From Actinomycetota bacterium (GTDB taxonomy: Bacteria; Actinomycetota; Thermoleophilia; RBG-16-64-13): a stretch of 38,309 nucleotides of DNA. Of this stretch, positions 25,192 through 32,707 are shown piece by piece. Positions within the stretch are counted from its first letter, which is position 1. Each line of letters opens with the position of its first letter. The stretch covers positions 1 through 38,309 of the forward strand of contig JAMDEO010000148.1 of assembly GCA_023483915.1 (NCBI GenBank). The letters are read 5' to 3'. Made by a program: the position numbers and the translations under genes. The notes under the pieces were generated by a model. That model was not told the origin of the DNA and made no database searches. It worked only from the letters and a program-made list of their open reading frames with translations.

Positions 25192-25545
25192 ATGGGCACA
25201 GCAAGACTGTATGTTGGCAACCTCTCCTACGGCACCACGAAAGAAACTCTCGAGAAAAGCTTTGCGGAACATGGTGAGGTCGTATCGGTAAATATTATCA
25301 CCGACCGGCAAACGGGGCGTCCGAAGGGCTTTGCATTTGTGGAGATGAGCTCTGTGGAGGAGGGCGAGGCAGCTAAGGCTGCACTCAACGGCAGCGATCT
25401 GGACGGGCGCACCATCAATGTCGACAATGCCCGCGAGCAGGAGCCGCGCAGACCCGGCGGTTTTGCCGGCGGCGGCCGCGGCGGATATGGCGGCGGAGGG
25501 GGCGGCTACGGGGGAGGCGGCCGGGGCGGAGGCTCTCGCTGGTAA
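25192..25545 (+). CDS. Glycine-rich RRM RNA-binding protein
   Basis: A 117-residue protein with one RNA-recognition motif, RNP2 LYVGNL (6-11) and RNP1 KGFAFVEM (about 45-52), followed by a Gly/Arg/Tyr-rich tail of about 30 residues ending GGGSRW. It resembles cyanobacterial Rbp and plant glycine-rich RNA-binding proteins, which bind single-stranded RNA and are often induced by cold or other stress. ATG 25192 is chosen because the RRM begins directly after it and GGAGG lies just upstream; the frame is open to 25120 but the extension is not RRM-like. The gene is monocistronic, with a hairpin terminator at 25600. It is divergent from the trehalose operon, which also points to stress adaptation. 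Confidence 0.93.
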   Translation: MGTARLYVGNLSYGTTKETLEKSFAEHGEVVSVNIITDRQTGRPKGFAFVEMSSVEEGEAAKAALNGSDLDGRTINVDNAREQEPRRPGGFAGGGRGGYGGGGGGYGGGGRGGGSRW

Positions 25546-25599
25546 ACGGTCATTCCAATCTGCCGCCGTGTCGTAATGGTGGCATGACAATTGAGTGTC

Positions 25600-25630
25600 A
25601 GAGGCGCCTTTTACCGGCGCCTCTTGTCTA
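25600..25630 (+). terminator. Rho-independent-type terminator after the RRM gene
   Basis: A perfect 9-bp stem AGAGGCGCC / GGCGCCTCT has a TTTTACC loop and is followed by TGTCTATTT. It lies 55 bp after the RRM stop. The T tract is interrupted but the stem is strong. Confidence 0.75.
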
Positions 25631-25756
25631 TTTGCCATCGGTCCGTTTATGGCGGTCCCAAGCGGGGTAGGCACCAAACAGGTCGATCAAGAATGGAACC
25701 GCGCCCCGCCTACCGTGACCGGGTGCGGCATGCCTCTAACGGGGAGGTCCAAAAGC

Positions 25757-25978
25757 GTGGCTGAATTGAAACTTGACGTGAGGGGAGAAACCTGCCCCAT
25801 TCCGTTGGTGGAGGTACGCAAAGCCCTCAGACAGGCGTCCCCGGGAGATGTCCTTGAGGTGGTGGGAACCCACCCGTCGTCCAAGAAGGAGATCCCCCTG
25901 GCGGTGAAGGCGCTGAAACTGGAGCTCCTGAGCATCGAAGAGGAGGGGGACACGTGGAAGATAAGGATAAGGCGGTGA
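25757..25978 (+). CDS. tusA: TusA-family sulfur-carrier protein
   Basis: A 73-residue TusA/SirA-like protein. The family signature RGETCPIPLVEVRKAL contains the persulfide cysteine Cys13 of the CPxP motif; the rest gives the beta-alpha-beta-alpha-beta-beta fold. TusA proteins pass sulfane sulfur between enzymes. GTG 25757 is supported by GGGGAGG at 25741-25747 and by the family N-terminus; the frame is open upstream but that part is not conserved. First gene of a four-gene sulfur/Fe-S cluster; the DsrE-like start lies inside its 3' end. The partner would normally be a cysteine desulfurase, but the desulfurase homologue encoded here lacks its PLP lysine. Confidence 0.92.
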   Translation: MAELKLDVRGETCPIPLVEVRKALRQASPGDVLEVVGTHPSSKKEIPLAVKALKLELLSIEEEGDTWKIRIRR

Positions 25979-26397
25979 ACGTTGAGAAGCTCACCGTCGT
26001 CGTCCACAGCGGCGACTTCGACAAGGTCTACAGCGCATTTATTATCGCCAATGGGGCCCTGGCCATGGGCATGGAGGTGTCACTTTACTTCACCTTTTGG
26101 GGGCTGATGAGGCTCAAGAAGGGGGCGCTCGACTCGGGACCCCTGTCGAGGATGCAAATGCTTGGTTTGGGAAAATGGATGGTCAAGCGGCGTATGAAGA
26201 AGGCGGGCGTCGCGCCGCTGGAGCGCATGGCCGCAGACTTCAAAGCCTTGGGCGGCAAGATATTCGCCTGCGACATGACCATGGACATCATGGGGATCGG
26301 TCCCGAAGACCTGCGGCAAGACCTCATACAGGAGTATTGTGCCGTGGGCACCTATATCCAGGAGGTGCGGGAATCCACGGCGACCCTCTTCATCTGA
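25954..26397 (+). CDS. DsrE/DsrF-like sulfur-relay family protein
   Basis: A 147-residue DsrE-like protein of the branch often annotated as peroxiredoxin or DsrE family. It has an N-terminal strand LTVVVHSGDFDKVYSAFIIANGALAMGMEV, a central basic amphipathic segment (WMVKRRMKKAG), and the conserved cysteine Cys106 in FACDMTMDIMGI. A second cysteine is Cys129. Relatives accept sulfur from TusA or rhodanese, or sit at membranes with heterodisulfide-reductase-like systems. GTG 25954 is preferred because AGGAGG lies about 7 nt upstream; GTG 25975 is the alternative, with GTGA stop overlap. The gene overlaps tusA by 25 nt and precedes the IscS-like gene by 15 nt, so the products are made together. 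Confidence 0.85.
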   Translation: MEDKDKAVNVEKLTVVVHSGDFDKVYSAFIIANGALAMGMEVSLYFTFWGLMRLKKGALDSGPLSRMQMLGLGKWMVKRRMKKAGVAPLERMAADFKALGGKIFACDMTMDIMGIGPEDLRQDLIQEYCAVGTYIQEVRESTATLFI

Positions 26398-26412
26398 CCG
26401 GCCGGAGACGCA

Positions 26413-27594
26413 ATGTTTGAGGAAACGGTCTATCTAGACAACTCTGCGGGCACCCGTCTCGATGAGCGGGTGCTCGAGGCGATGCGGCCCTACTTCTTCG
26501 ACACCTATGCAGTGGCCACTTCCGAATTCGGGTACTCCATGGGGATTGAAGCCAGGGAAGCGCTCGACCGCGCGCGGGCAACACTTGCGGCGCGGCTTGG
26601 AGCCGCTCAGGCCGAGGAATTCATCTTCACGTCCGGCGGCACCGAGTCGAGCAACATGGCCCTCAAGGGGGTGGCTCTCGCTCTGGGGGAAAAGAAAGGC
26701 AAGCACATCATCACTTCCAGAATTGAAGACTTCCCCGTGCTGAATACTGCGGCTGCGCTCGGCCGGCAGGGCTTCAGAGTCACGGTGCTGGAGGTCGATG
26801 GCGACGGTTTCGTCGACCCTCAGGCTGTCGACAAAGCCATCTCGTCCGACACCATCCTGGCATCCATCCAACACGCGAACCAAGAGATCGGCACGATCCA
26901 GGACATCGATGCAATCGCAAGGATCTGCCGCGGGAAGGGTGTCCTGCTCCATATTGACGCCACACACTCCTTTGGGCGAGTTGCCCTGGATGTTGGATCG
27001 ACTCCGGTGGACCTGGTGACCGTATCGGGCCACACTATTCATGGCCCCAAGGGGGTGGGGGGACTGTACTTGCGTTCCGGGACTCCACTGGCCAAGTGGA
27101 TGGATGGTGGCTTTCAGGAATTTAACCACCGGGCCGGGCCCGAGGACATACCTTCGGCAGTGGGATTTGCGGCTGCCGCGGAACTGATGACAGACGAGGA
27201 GAGCGATCTTCTGGGTGGCCTCCGGGACCATCTGCTCAGCCGGGCTCTCGCGGAGATCCCCCACACGAGCCTCAACGGGCACCGCACCAAGCGCCTGCCG
27301 CAGAATGGCAACATTACCTTTCACTATGTGGAAGGAGAATCGATCACGCTTCAACTCGACATGCGCGGATTCGCGGTCAGCACAGGGTCGGCTTGTTTCA
27401 GCAAGTCGTTGGAAGCAAGCCACGTGATTCTTGGCATCGGGGGAGACCACGAGCGCGCCCATGGATCTGTGCGTTTCTCCTTGGGCAGGTACAACACAAA
27501 GCAGGATGTGGACGGCGTAATCGATGCCATCGCCGAGGTTGTCGGCGAATTGCGGGCGATTAGTCCACTCACGCCCGATGACACAAAGGGGTAG
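26413..27594 (+). CDS. NifS/IscS-like aminotransferase-fold protein lacking the PLP lysine
   Basis: A 393-residue homologue of class V cysteine desulfurases, aligning end to end: VYLDNSAGT, FIFTSGGTESSNMALKG, HANQEIGTIQDI, GSACFSKSLEASHV and HGSVRFSLGRYNT. The catalytic persulfide cysteine is kept (Cys328), as is Asp182 that holds the pyridine nitrogen. However, the Schiff-base lysine of the SGHK motif is Thr208 (SGHTIHGPKG; codon ACT at 27034), the PLP-stacking His of IEH is Asp106, and the DAxQ Gln is His185. PLP-dependent cysteine desulfuration is therefore unlikely. A lysine-less IscS (Archaeoglobus fulgidus) has been described that still binds IscU. The flanking tusA, dsrE-like and iscU genes suggest a sulfur relay or cluster-assembly platform fed by persulfide or sulfide. 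Confidence 0.9.
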   Translation: MFEETVYLDNSAGTRLDERVLEAMRPYFFDTYAVATSEFGYSMGIEAREALDRARATLAARLGAAQAEEFIFTSGGTESSNMALKGVALALGEKKGKHIITSRIEDFPVLNTAAALGRQGFRVTVLEVDGDGFVDPQAVDKAISSDTILASIQHANQEIGTIQDIDAIARICRGKGVLLHIDATHSFGRVALDVGSTPVDLVTVSGHTIHGPKGVGGLYLRSGTPLAKWMDGGFQEFNHRAGPEDIPSAVGFAAAAELMTDEESDLLGGLRDHLLSRALAEIPHTSLNGHRTKRLPQNGNITFHYVEGESITLQLDMRGFAVSTGSACFSKSLEASHVILGIGGDHERAHGSVRFSLGRYNTKQDVDGVIDAIAEVVGELRAISPLTPDDTKG

Positions 27595-27598
27595 TTAC

Positions 27599-28234
27599 AT
27601 GGCTTTTCCGTACAGCGAAAAGGTTCTGGAACATTTCCGTCACCCCCGCAACGTGGGCAAGATCGAGGACGCAGACGGCAAATCCACCGAGGGAAGTCCC
27701 GCATGCGGGGATATGGTCGCCGTCTACATCAAGGTCGATGATGAGAAGAAGGTCATCGACGACATCAAGTTCGAGTCCTACGGTTGCGCGTCGAACATTG
27801 CGACCGGATCCATCATCACGGAGATGGCGAAGGGCAAAACCCTGGGTGAAGCAAAGAAGATCACTTGGAAAGAGGCTTCCGAGGAATTGGGCGGTCTTCC
27901 TCCCGTCAAAGCCCATTGCTCGGTTCTGGCCGTCGAAGGGTTGAGGTCGGCCATCCGTGACTATGAGGAGCGGCATGGGCTTATCGAGGAACGAGTACCG
28001 ACCACCGTCGAGATCATCACCAAGCGACTGCGCCACGTCATGAACCCTCTGCGGGGCTTGGACATCGTGAGGACCAATCTGATCAAGGACATCAAATTCG
28101 AGGATGGGGTGGTGACCATCGTAGCCGATTTGCCGCCGGACCATCAGTTCGCATCGGTGATCAAAACGGACATCGCCGAGAAGATTGAGCCGCTCTGGGA
28201 CGTCCATCAGGTGGAGGTCGAGTTCACAGGTTAG
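27599..28234 (+). CDS. iscU: IscU/NifU-type Fe-S scaffold fused to a DUF59 (MIP18-like) domain
   Basis: A 211-residue fusion. Residues 1 to about 128 are an IscU scaffold with the three cluster cysteines and the aspartate: Cys36 and Asp38 in GSPACGDMV, Cys63 in YGCASNIATGS, and Cys107 in the LPPVKAHCS motif. Residues about 132-211 are a DUF59/MIP18 domain (VEIITKRLRHVM, GLDIVRTNLIKDI, then DVHQVEVEFTG), the family of SufT and PaaD that helps insert Fe-S clusters. The usual DPE is replaced by NPL, and the TPGCP cysteine is absent. Start ATG 27599 has AAGGGG 6 nt upstream and lies 4 nt after the IscS-like stop. The pair is clearly co-expressed, so assembly and delivery may be joined in one polypeptide. 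Confidence 0.92.
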   Translation: MAFPYSEKVLEHFRHPRNVGKIEDADGKSTEGSPACGDMVAVYIKVDDEKKVIDDIKFESYGCASNIATGSIITEMAKGKTLGEAKKITWKEASEELGGLPPVKAHCSVLAVEGLRSAIRDYEERHGLIEERVPTTVEIITKRLRHVMNPLRGLDIVRTNLIKDIKFEDGVVTIVADLPPDHQFASVIKTDIAEKIEPLWDVHQVEVEFTG

Positions 28235-28367
28235 GAGGAGACGGCATTCCCCTCGGCTGCTTGTGGTCGCCGGTCGGCGAAGTTGCACGGCCATAATGGC
28301 TAGGTCGTCTCGCAGTTGGCCGCCGCCGTACTCGAGTATCTTGGCATGGCAGCGGTACGGTGGAAGG

Positions 28368-30392
28368 TCAAGGCTCGGGGGCGAGTTTCACTTGACGAAG
28401 TAGCTCCGTGGGATCGCCGGTCTGGGGAAGACAGGCCTGGCCGCGGCAAACCCACGCCGTCGCCTCGAGTCCCGCCGGAGGCTCCCGTTGATCCAGGACC
28501 GCTATCGCTGAATCCCCTCCCGCCGAGCGTGCCGCCGTGACGACTGTCGGCAGGTACTGTCCTGCCACAGCCGAGATCAACTGCTCTGTCGCTTCGCACC
28601 CGGCTTTGCCCACAATCGCCACTTCGGTGAGGCCCGTCTCGGCAAGATGCTGCGCGCAGAGCCATTGACCAAAGACACCGGGGACCCGGCCTGCAGGTGG
28701 GGAGCCGCGCTCCAGCGTGCCGGCCGCAGCATCCCAGTACCGTTCTTCCCCCGTGTAGGCGGCCATTTTGAGAAGAACGGTCACTGCGAGCGAATTCCCG
28801 CATGGGGTCGGGCTGTCCTGCAGGGACCTGGGCCGAACCAGGAGGTCCTCATGTTCTATGCTCGTGTCATAGAACCCGCCTTCCGGTCTGCCGAAGTCCG
28901 CAAGAATCCTCTCTATGAGACCTCTCGCTGTAACAAACCAGCGTTCGTCGAATGTCGCCTGATAGAGGGCCAGGAAGCCCTCGGCTAAGGAGGCGTAGTC
29001 CTCCAAGTAGCCCCTCCCCGCCCGGTGGCCATCTTTCCACGAGCGGCTGCACCGGAAATCCGGCCCCATCATTTCGCCGGCCAAGAACTCGGCCAATCCT
29101 GTTGCTATCTCCCGATAGCGCGGGGAGTCCAGTGCTCGAGCAGCCTCGGCGAACGTCGACAGTGTGAGTCCGTTCCAGGCGGCGAGGATCTTCTCGTCTC
29201 GGGCGGGGCGCGTCCTTCTTTCGCGGGCTTGCAGGAGCGTGTCTCGAATACGGTCGTACCTGTCTGCGTCAGCAGGCGTTTCGGGCGGCTCGGCCAGCCA
29301 AAGGACATTACGGCCTTCGAAGTTGCCTCCGGCGGAGAGACCAAACACTTTTCGCGCACGCACGGCATCGTCCACCGTCAACAACTCCTCTATCTCGCTC
29401 AGGCTCCATAGGAAGAACCTTCCCTCCTCTCCCTCCGAATCCGCGTCCTGCGAGCTGAAGAAGCCGCCCTGGCCGTGTCTCATTTCGGCGATGAGATACT
29501 CCAGAGTTTTTTCTGAGATTCGCCGGTAAAGGTTTCGACCCAGCAGTTGCCAGGCATGTAGGTAACAGCGGGCAATCTGGGCATTGTCGTACAGCATCTT
29601 CTCAAAATGCGGAACCAGCCATCGCTCATCCGTGGAATACCGATGGAAGCCACCTCGCAACTGGTCGTTGATGCCTCCGAAAGCCATCGCCTCGAGAGTT
29701 CGGTTCACCCATTGCTCGATGTCTTGGCCCGCTTCGGCATGGGCACTATGCCGCATGAGGAGGTATTCGAGCAAGATCGGTGGGGGAAACTTGGGCGCCT
29801 CTCCCCAGCCGCCGTGCACCGGATCATAAGAACCAGCCAGGTTACCCAGGGCTTCGTCGTGCACAGGTCCCGCCCCTGGGGCCCAAACGGCGTGGTCTTC
29901 GGATAGATGAGCAAGCAGATCGCCGGCAGATCGCTCAACGTCCTCCCTTCTCGTCCTCCAGACTTCCGCGACGGCAAGGAAGACCTGGCGGAAGGAGGGC
30001 ATGCCGAACCTGGGGGAAGGGGGGAAATACGTCCCGCCGTGGAAGGGCACTCCTTTCGGGGTCAACCAAACGCTGAGCGGCCATCCACCGCTCCCCGTCA
30101 GTGTGGTTACGGCCCGCATGTAGATCTCGTCAAGGTCGGGCCGCTCCTCGCGGTCGACCTTGATGCTAATGAAAAGGCGGTTCAGTTCAGCGGCAACATG
30201 GGCGTCGGAGAACGACTCCTTCTCCATAACGTGACACCAGTGACACGACGAATAACCGATGCTGAGAAAGATGGGCTTGCCCTCACGCTCGGCCTTGTCG
30301 AGGGCCTCGGATCCCCAGGGATACCAATCAACGGGATTCGCGGCGTGCTGTAACAAGTACGGACTGGTTTCGCCCAGCAAGTGATTCGCCAT
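28368..30392 (-). CDS. Thioredoxin-domain YyaL/DUF255 (spermatogenesis-associated protein 20-like) family protein
   Basis: A 674-residue protein of the YyaL/SSP411 family. Residues about 1-170 form the DUF255 thioredoxin-like domain beginning [22 protein letters not shown], with the redox pair Cys50-Cys53 ([14 protein letters not shown]) and [11 protein letters not shown]. The remainder is an (alpha/alpha)6 barrel like N-acylglucosamine epimerases ([36 protein letters not shown]). The biochemical function is not established. ATG 30392 is chosen because it begins the conserved block and has GAGGT upstream, although the frame stays open to 30644. It converges on the Fe-S operon with 133 bp between. 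The C-terminal segment carries [13 protein letters not shown], normal for the family. Confidence 0.92.
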   Translation of the reverse strand: MANHLLGETSPYLLQHAANPVDWYPWGSEALDKAEREGKPIFLSIGYSSCHWCHVMEKESFSDAHVAAELNRLFISIKVDREERPDLDEIYMRAVTTLTGSGGWPLSVWLTPKGVPFHGGTYFPPSPRFGMPSFRQVFLAVAEVWRTRREDVERSAGDLLAHLSEDHAVWAPGAGPVHDEALGNLAGSYDPVHGGWGEAPKFPPPILLEYLLMRHSAHAEAGQDIEQWVNRTLEAMAFGGINDQLRGGFHRYSTDERWLVPHFEKMLYDNAQIARCYLHAWQLLGRNLYRRISEKTLEYLIAEMRHGQGGFFSSQDADSEGEEGRFFLWSLSEIEELLTVDDAVRARKVFGLSAGGNFEGRNVLWLAEPPETPADADRYDRIRDTLLQARERRTRPARDEKILAAWNGLTLSTFAEAARALDSPRYREIATGLAEFLAGEMMGPDFRCSRSWKDGHRAGRGYLEDYASLAEGFLALYQATFDERWFVTARGLIERILADFGRPEGGFYDTSIEHEDLLVRPRSLQDSPTPCGNSLAVTVLLKMAAYTGEERYWDAAAGTLERGSPPAGRVPGVFGQWLCAQHLAETGLTEVAIVGKAGCEATEQLISAVAGQYLPTVVTAARSAGGDSAIAVLDQREPPAGLEATAWVCRGQACLPQTGDPTELLRQVKLAPEP

Positions 30393-30531
30393 GAGACCTC
30401 GCAGTCCGAACGGATCTGACTTTTCAGTAATAGACTGGCCTGTGCATGCTCTCTTCCCGGGGGGCACGGTTTGTATACAATGATGTAGGAAATCGACAGG
30501 CGGCTCGCGACCGGTCCAGCAGGAGGACGTG

Positions 30532-30678
30532 ATGCCAAGGTTCATCGGTAGGAGATCGCACGGTCTGTGGTTGGACGTGATCGCCTTGATAGTGCTGATC
30601 GTGATTATCGTGGTGGTGCTTGCACTCACGGGGACGATACACATCTTTGGTGCTGTACCGAGGGTGATTCCAGCCTGA
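30532..30678 (+). CDS. 48-residue single-pass membrane peptide
   Basis: A short open frame beginning [20 protein letters not shown] basic N-terminus (four Arg and one His in the first ten residues) is followed by one strongly hydrophobic helix of about 25 residues rich in Ile/Val/Leu, then a short tail ending RVIPA. AGGAGG at 30521-30526 lies 5 nt before ATG 30532. The PRC-barrel gene begins 22 nt after its stop, so the two look like an operon. Topology by the positive-inside rule puts the N-terminus in the cytoplasm. I know of no named family; it may anchor or modulate the PRC-barrel protein. Confidence 0.7.
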   Translation: MPRFIGRRSHGLWLDVIALIVLIVIIVVVLALTGTIHIFGAVPRVIPA

Positions 30679-30700
30679 CTCCGAGAGAGGGGGATGGACG

Positions 30701-31240
30701 ATGGTGAAGGCGAGCGAAATCGTAGGTAGACCGGTCGTGCTGCGCGAGGGGGGCCGGGACGCGGGGAGAATCAGGGACCTTGTCGTCGATGCTCCGGGCA
30801 AGCGTGTTCTTGGCTTCGTCATCGCCGAAGGGTTGTTCAGGACGACCAGGGTGGCACCGTGGGCAGGCCTTCTGGTCATCGGCCCCGATTCCGTGATCCT
30901 TGCCGGCTTGAGCAGCGTGGTGAGACCTGTCGATGTCCCTGCTATCAAAGAGGTCCTCGATGGCGGGAATAGGATCCGAGGCCTGCGGCTTCAGACCACT
31001 GCCGGGAAAGATCTAGGGAGGATCGAGGACTTGCTGGTCAACGACCAGACCGGCGAGGTTGAAGGATACGAACTGTCCGGAGGCGTCCTTTCCGACACGA
31101 TCGGCGGCCATAGCTTCCTACCCACGCCACTGTCTATCGAACTGGGCAAGGACGTTGCTTTCGTCGCTCCAGAGGTGGAAGCCACGATAAGACAGCATTC
31201 GGGGGGGATCAGAGGGGTCTTCGGCAGGTCTGAACCCTGA
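30701..31240 (+). CDS. Two-domain PRC-barrel protein
   Basis: A 179-residue soluble protein with two PRC-barrel units. The first is residues about 3-75 ([29 protein letters not shown], then [11 protein letters not shown]). The second is about 92-170 ([24 protein letters not shown], then [11 protein letters not shown]). PRC barrels are small beta-barrels found in photosynthetic reaction-centre H subunits and in the RNA-maturation protein RimM; stand-alone tandem versions are widespread in anaerobes and actinobacteria with unknown roles. RBS GAGAGAGGGGGATGG precedes the ATG. It is coupled to the small membrane peptide upstream and converges with lgt, overlapping its 3' end by 32 bp. Confidence 0.85.
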   Translation: MVKASEIVGRPVVLREGGRDAGRIRDLVVDAPGKRVLGFVIAEGLFRTTRVAPWAGLLVIGPDSVILAGLSSVVRPVDVPAIKEVLDGGNRIRGLRLQTTAGKDLGRIEDLLVNDQTGEVEGYELSGGVLSDTIGGHSFLPTPLSIELGKDVAFVAPEVEATIRQHSGGIRGVFGRSEP

Positions 31241-32081
31241 TCTCCTCCGTGTCGGTCGCTCCCAGCCTCCAGAAAAGGGCCCCCGCGATTCCAGCTGCCA
31301 CTACCATGTGAATTGCCGGGTTGAACCAAAGAAGCATCGCATTACCAGGTGACTGCGCGCGTAGGAAGTCGTTTGCCAGACGAAACAGGGTGAAGCCGAG
31401 CGCAAAGATCATGAATACGACCCCCGGGGGTAGCCGCAGCCTTGGGCCGCGCTGCCGCCGTGTGAGCACACCCAGCGCGAGCAAACAAAAGAAGACTGCC
31501 GCCGCAGCCTCGTAGAATTGGGTGGGATGGACGGGCTGTACCGCCCCGGCGAATCCCAGCACGCCGCTCTTACCGCTGGCCAACTGCTCGGCCCAGGCTG
31601 CACTCCCCGCAGGATACGTGACTCCCCATGGCAGACTGGTTGGCTTGCCGAAGCAACAACCATTGAGGAAGCAGCCCGTCCGCATCAGGACGATGCCCAA
31701 CGTCACCGCCGGAACTGCACTATCTGCCAGATGCCAGGAGGACAGCCCGAGCGCCCGCGATGCTCCGTAGGCAGCTGCTGCGGCGAAGATCAGGCCTCCG
31801 TAGAGCGCGAAGCCGTGAAAGCCTGGGGAGTAGATCCTACTGAAATCCTCGGAGTAGAAGCTCCAGTTGACTACGAGGTCGAATAGACGAGCGCCGATGA
31901 CTGCCGCGACCAGCGCGATCGCCAGGGTGGAAAGCACTCGCCACCAGGAGCTTCCCCTGCGCCATGCGACCAAGGTCCCGAGGGCCAAGACGGCGATCCA
32001 GGCAAGGACCATGAAGGTGCCGTAGGCCTGGATCACCCATATGTGGCCTCCCACATGTAATTCTGCCAGGATGGGCCTCAT
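31209..32081 (-). CDS. lgt: Prolipoprotein diacylglyceryl transferase
   Basis: A 290-residue polytopic membrane enzyme transferring a diacylglyceryl group from phosphatidylglycerol to the lipobox cysteine of prolipoproteins. About seven helices are visible. Signature elements are the N-terminal IQAYGTFMVLAWIAV, GFALYGGLIFAAAAAYG, the Lgt box RTGCFLNGCCFGKPTSLPWGV (Arg134 corresponds to the essential Arg), and VHPTQFYEAAAAVFF. Start ATG 32081 begins the conserved MRPILAEL segment; the frame is open to 32126. The 3' end overlaps the convergent PRC-barrel gene by 32 bp. It matches the Gram-positive/anaerobe form of the family, with double Cys in the box. Confidence 0.88.
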   Translation of the reverse strand: MRPILAELHVGGHIWVIQAYGTFMVLAWIAVLALGTLVAWRRGSSWWRVLSTLAIALVAAVIGARLFDLVVNWSFYSEDFSRIYSPGFHGFALYGGLIFAAAAAYGASRALGLSSWHLADSAVPAVTLGIVLMRTGCFLNGCCFGKPTSLPWGVTYPAGSAAWAEQLASGKSGVLGFAGAVQPVHPTQFYEAAAAVFFCLLALGVLTRRQRGPRLRLPPGVVFMIFALGFTLFRLANDFLRAQSPGNAMLLWFNPAIHMVVAAGIAGALFWRLGATDTEEIRVQTCRRPL

Positions 32082-32251
32082 GCTTCGAGCATACCCAAGC
32101 GAAGGGCGCTCGCGCAAACTGTGCAACTGCCCGAGTCATATCCAACGCCCGCGGTTTCGGTTACGATTTAAGGTGCGGCGCCGCAGAAGCCGGGAGGCGG
32201 GGGTTGATCGTCGGAGGTTGCGCGTGAGACCTCGGAAGGCGGAGGGCAGCA

Positions 32252-32707
32252 ATGAGCGATGAAATCAGCTACGCAGCGGTTGTCGAGAGCCTGGCTCCTT
32301 GCGGGATCGACTGTGCCAGGTGCGTTTACTATGAAGAGGGCACCGTGAGGCGCTTGGCGGTTGACTTGTCGAAGGCCCTTGAGGGGTTCGGGGCCATGGC
32401 CTCGAAAGTGTCCGACCGCATTTCTTGCCTGTCGGGCTACCCGGAGTTTGCGGAGGTTCTCAGCTTTCTGGCAGGTGTATCATGCGCGGGCTGCCGGGAA
32501 GGGGGCTCGGCCCTTCCCTTCTGCGCCACCAGGACTTGCCACCGGGAGATGGGGGTCGAGTTCTGCTTCCAGTGTGCGGAATACCCTTGCGAGCGAAATC
32601 AATACCCCGAGAACCTACGCACACGTTGGCGGGCCATCAATGACCGCATGCGCGACGTCGGCCCGGAGGAGTATTACCGCGAGTCCTTGAGCCGGCCCCG
32701 TTACTAG
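32252..32707 (+). CDS. Cysteine-rich DUF3795 protein
   Basis: A 151-residue cytoplasmic protein of the DUF3795 family. The hallmark N-terminal motif is LAPCGIDCARCVYY (Cys17, Cys21, Cys24). Later cysteines occur as CAGC, FCATRTC, CFQC and YPC, giving at least eleven cysteines and suggesting zinc or Fe-S binding. Function unknown; members are common in strict anaerobes. The ATG is preceded by GGAGG. Its stop overlaps the stop of the convergent SLH gene (4 bp). A 170-bp gap to the divergent lgt precedes it, in which I see no gene. Confidence 0.85.
   Translation: MSDEISYAAVVESLAPCGIDCARCVYYEEGTVRRLAVDLSKALEGFGAMASKVSDRISCLSGYPEFAEVLSFLAGVSCAGCREGGSALPFCATRTCHREMGVEFCFQCAEYPCERNQYPENLRTRWRAINDRMRDVGPEEYYRESLSRPRY

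Noticed and set aside
25450-25545. GGC/GGA-rich repeats as a possible tandem repeat or small CRISPR-like array
   Set aside because: They encode the glycine-rich tail of the RRM protein in frame; there are no spacers.
30393-30644. N-terminal extension of the YyaL-like gene to 30644
   Set aside because: The conserved family N-terminus begins at Met 30392, and the extension would cover the small membrane-peptide gene on the other strand.
30845-30870. Sequence resembling the T-box antiterminator core (GGTGGCACC)
   Set aside because: It lies within the PRC-barrel coding region with no leader, terminator or aminoacyl-related gene after it.
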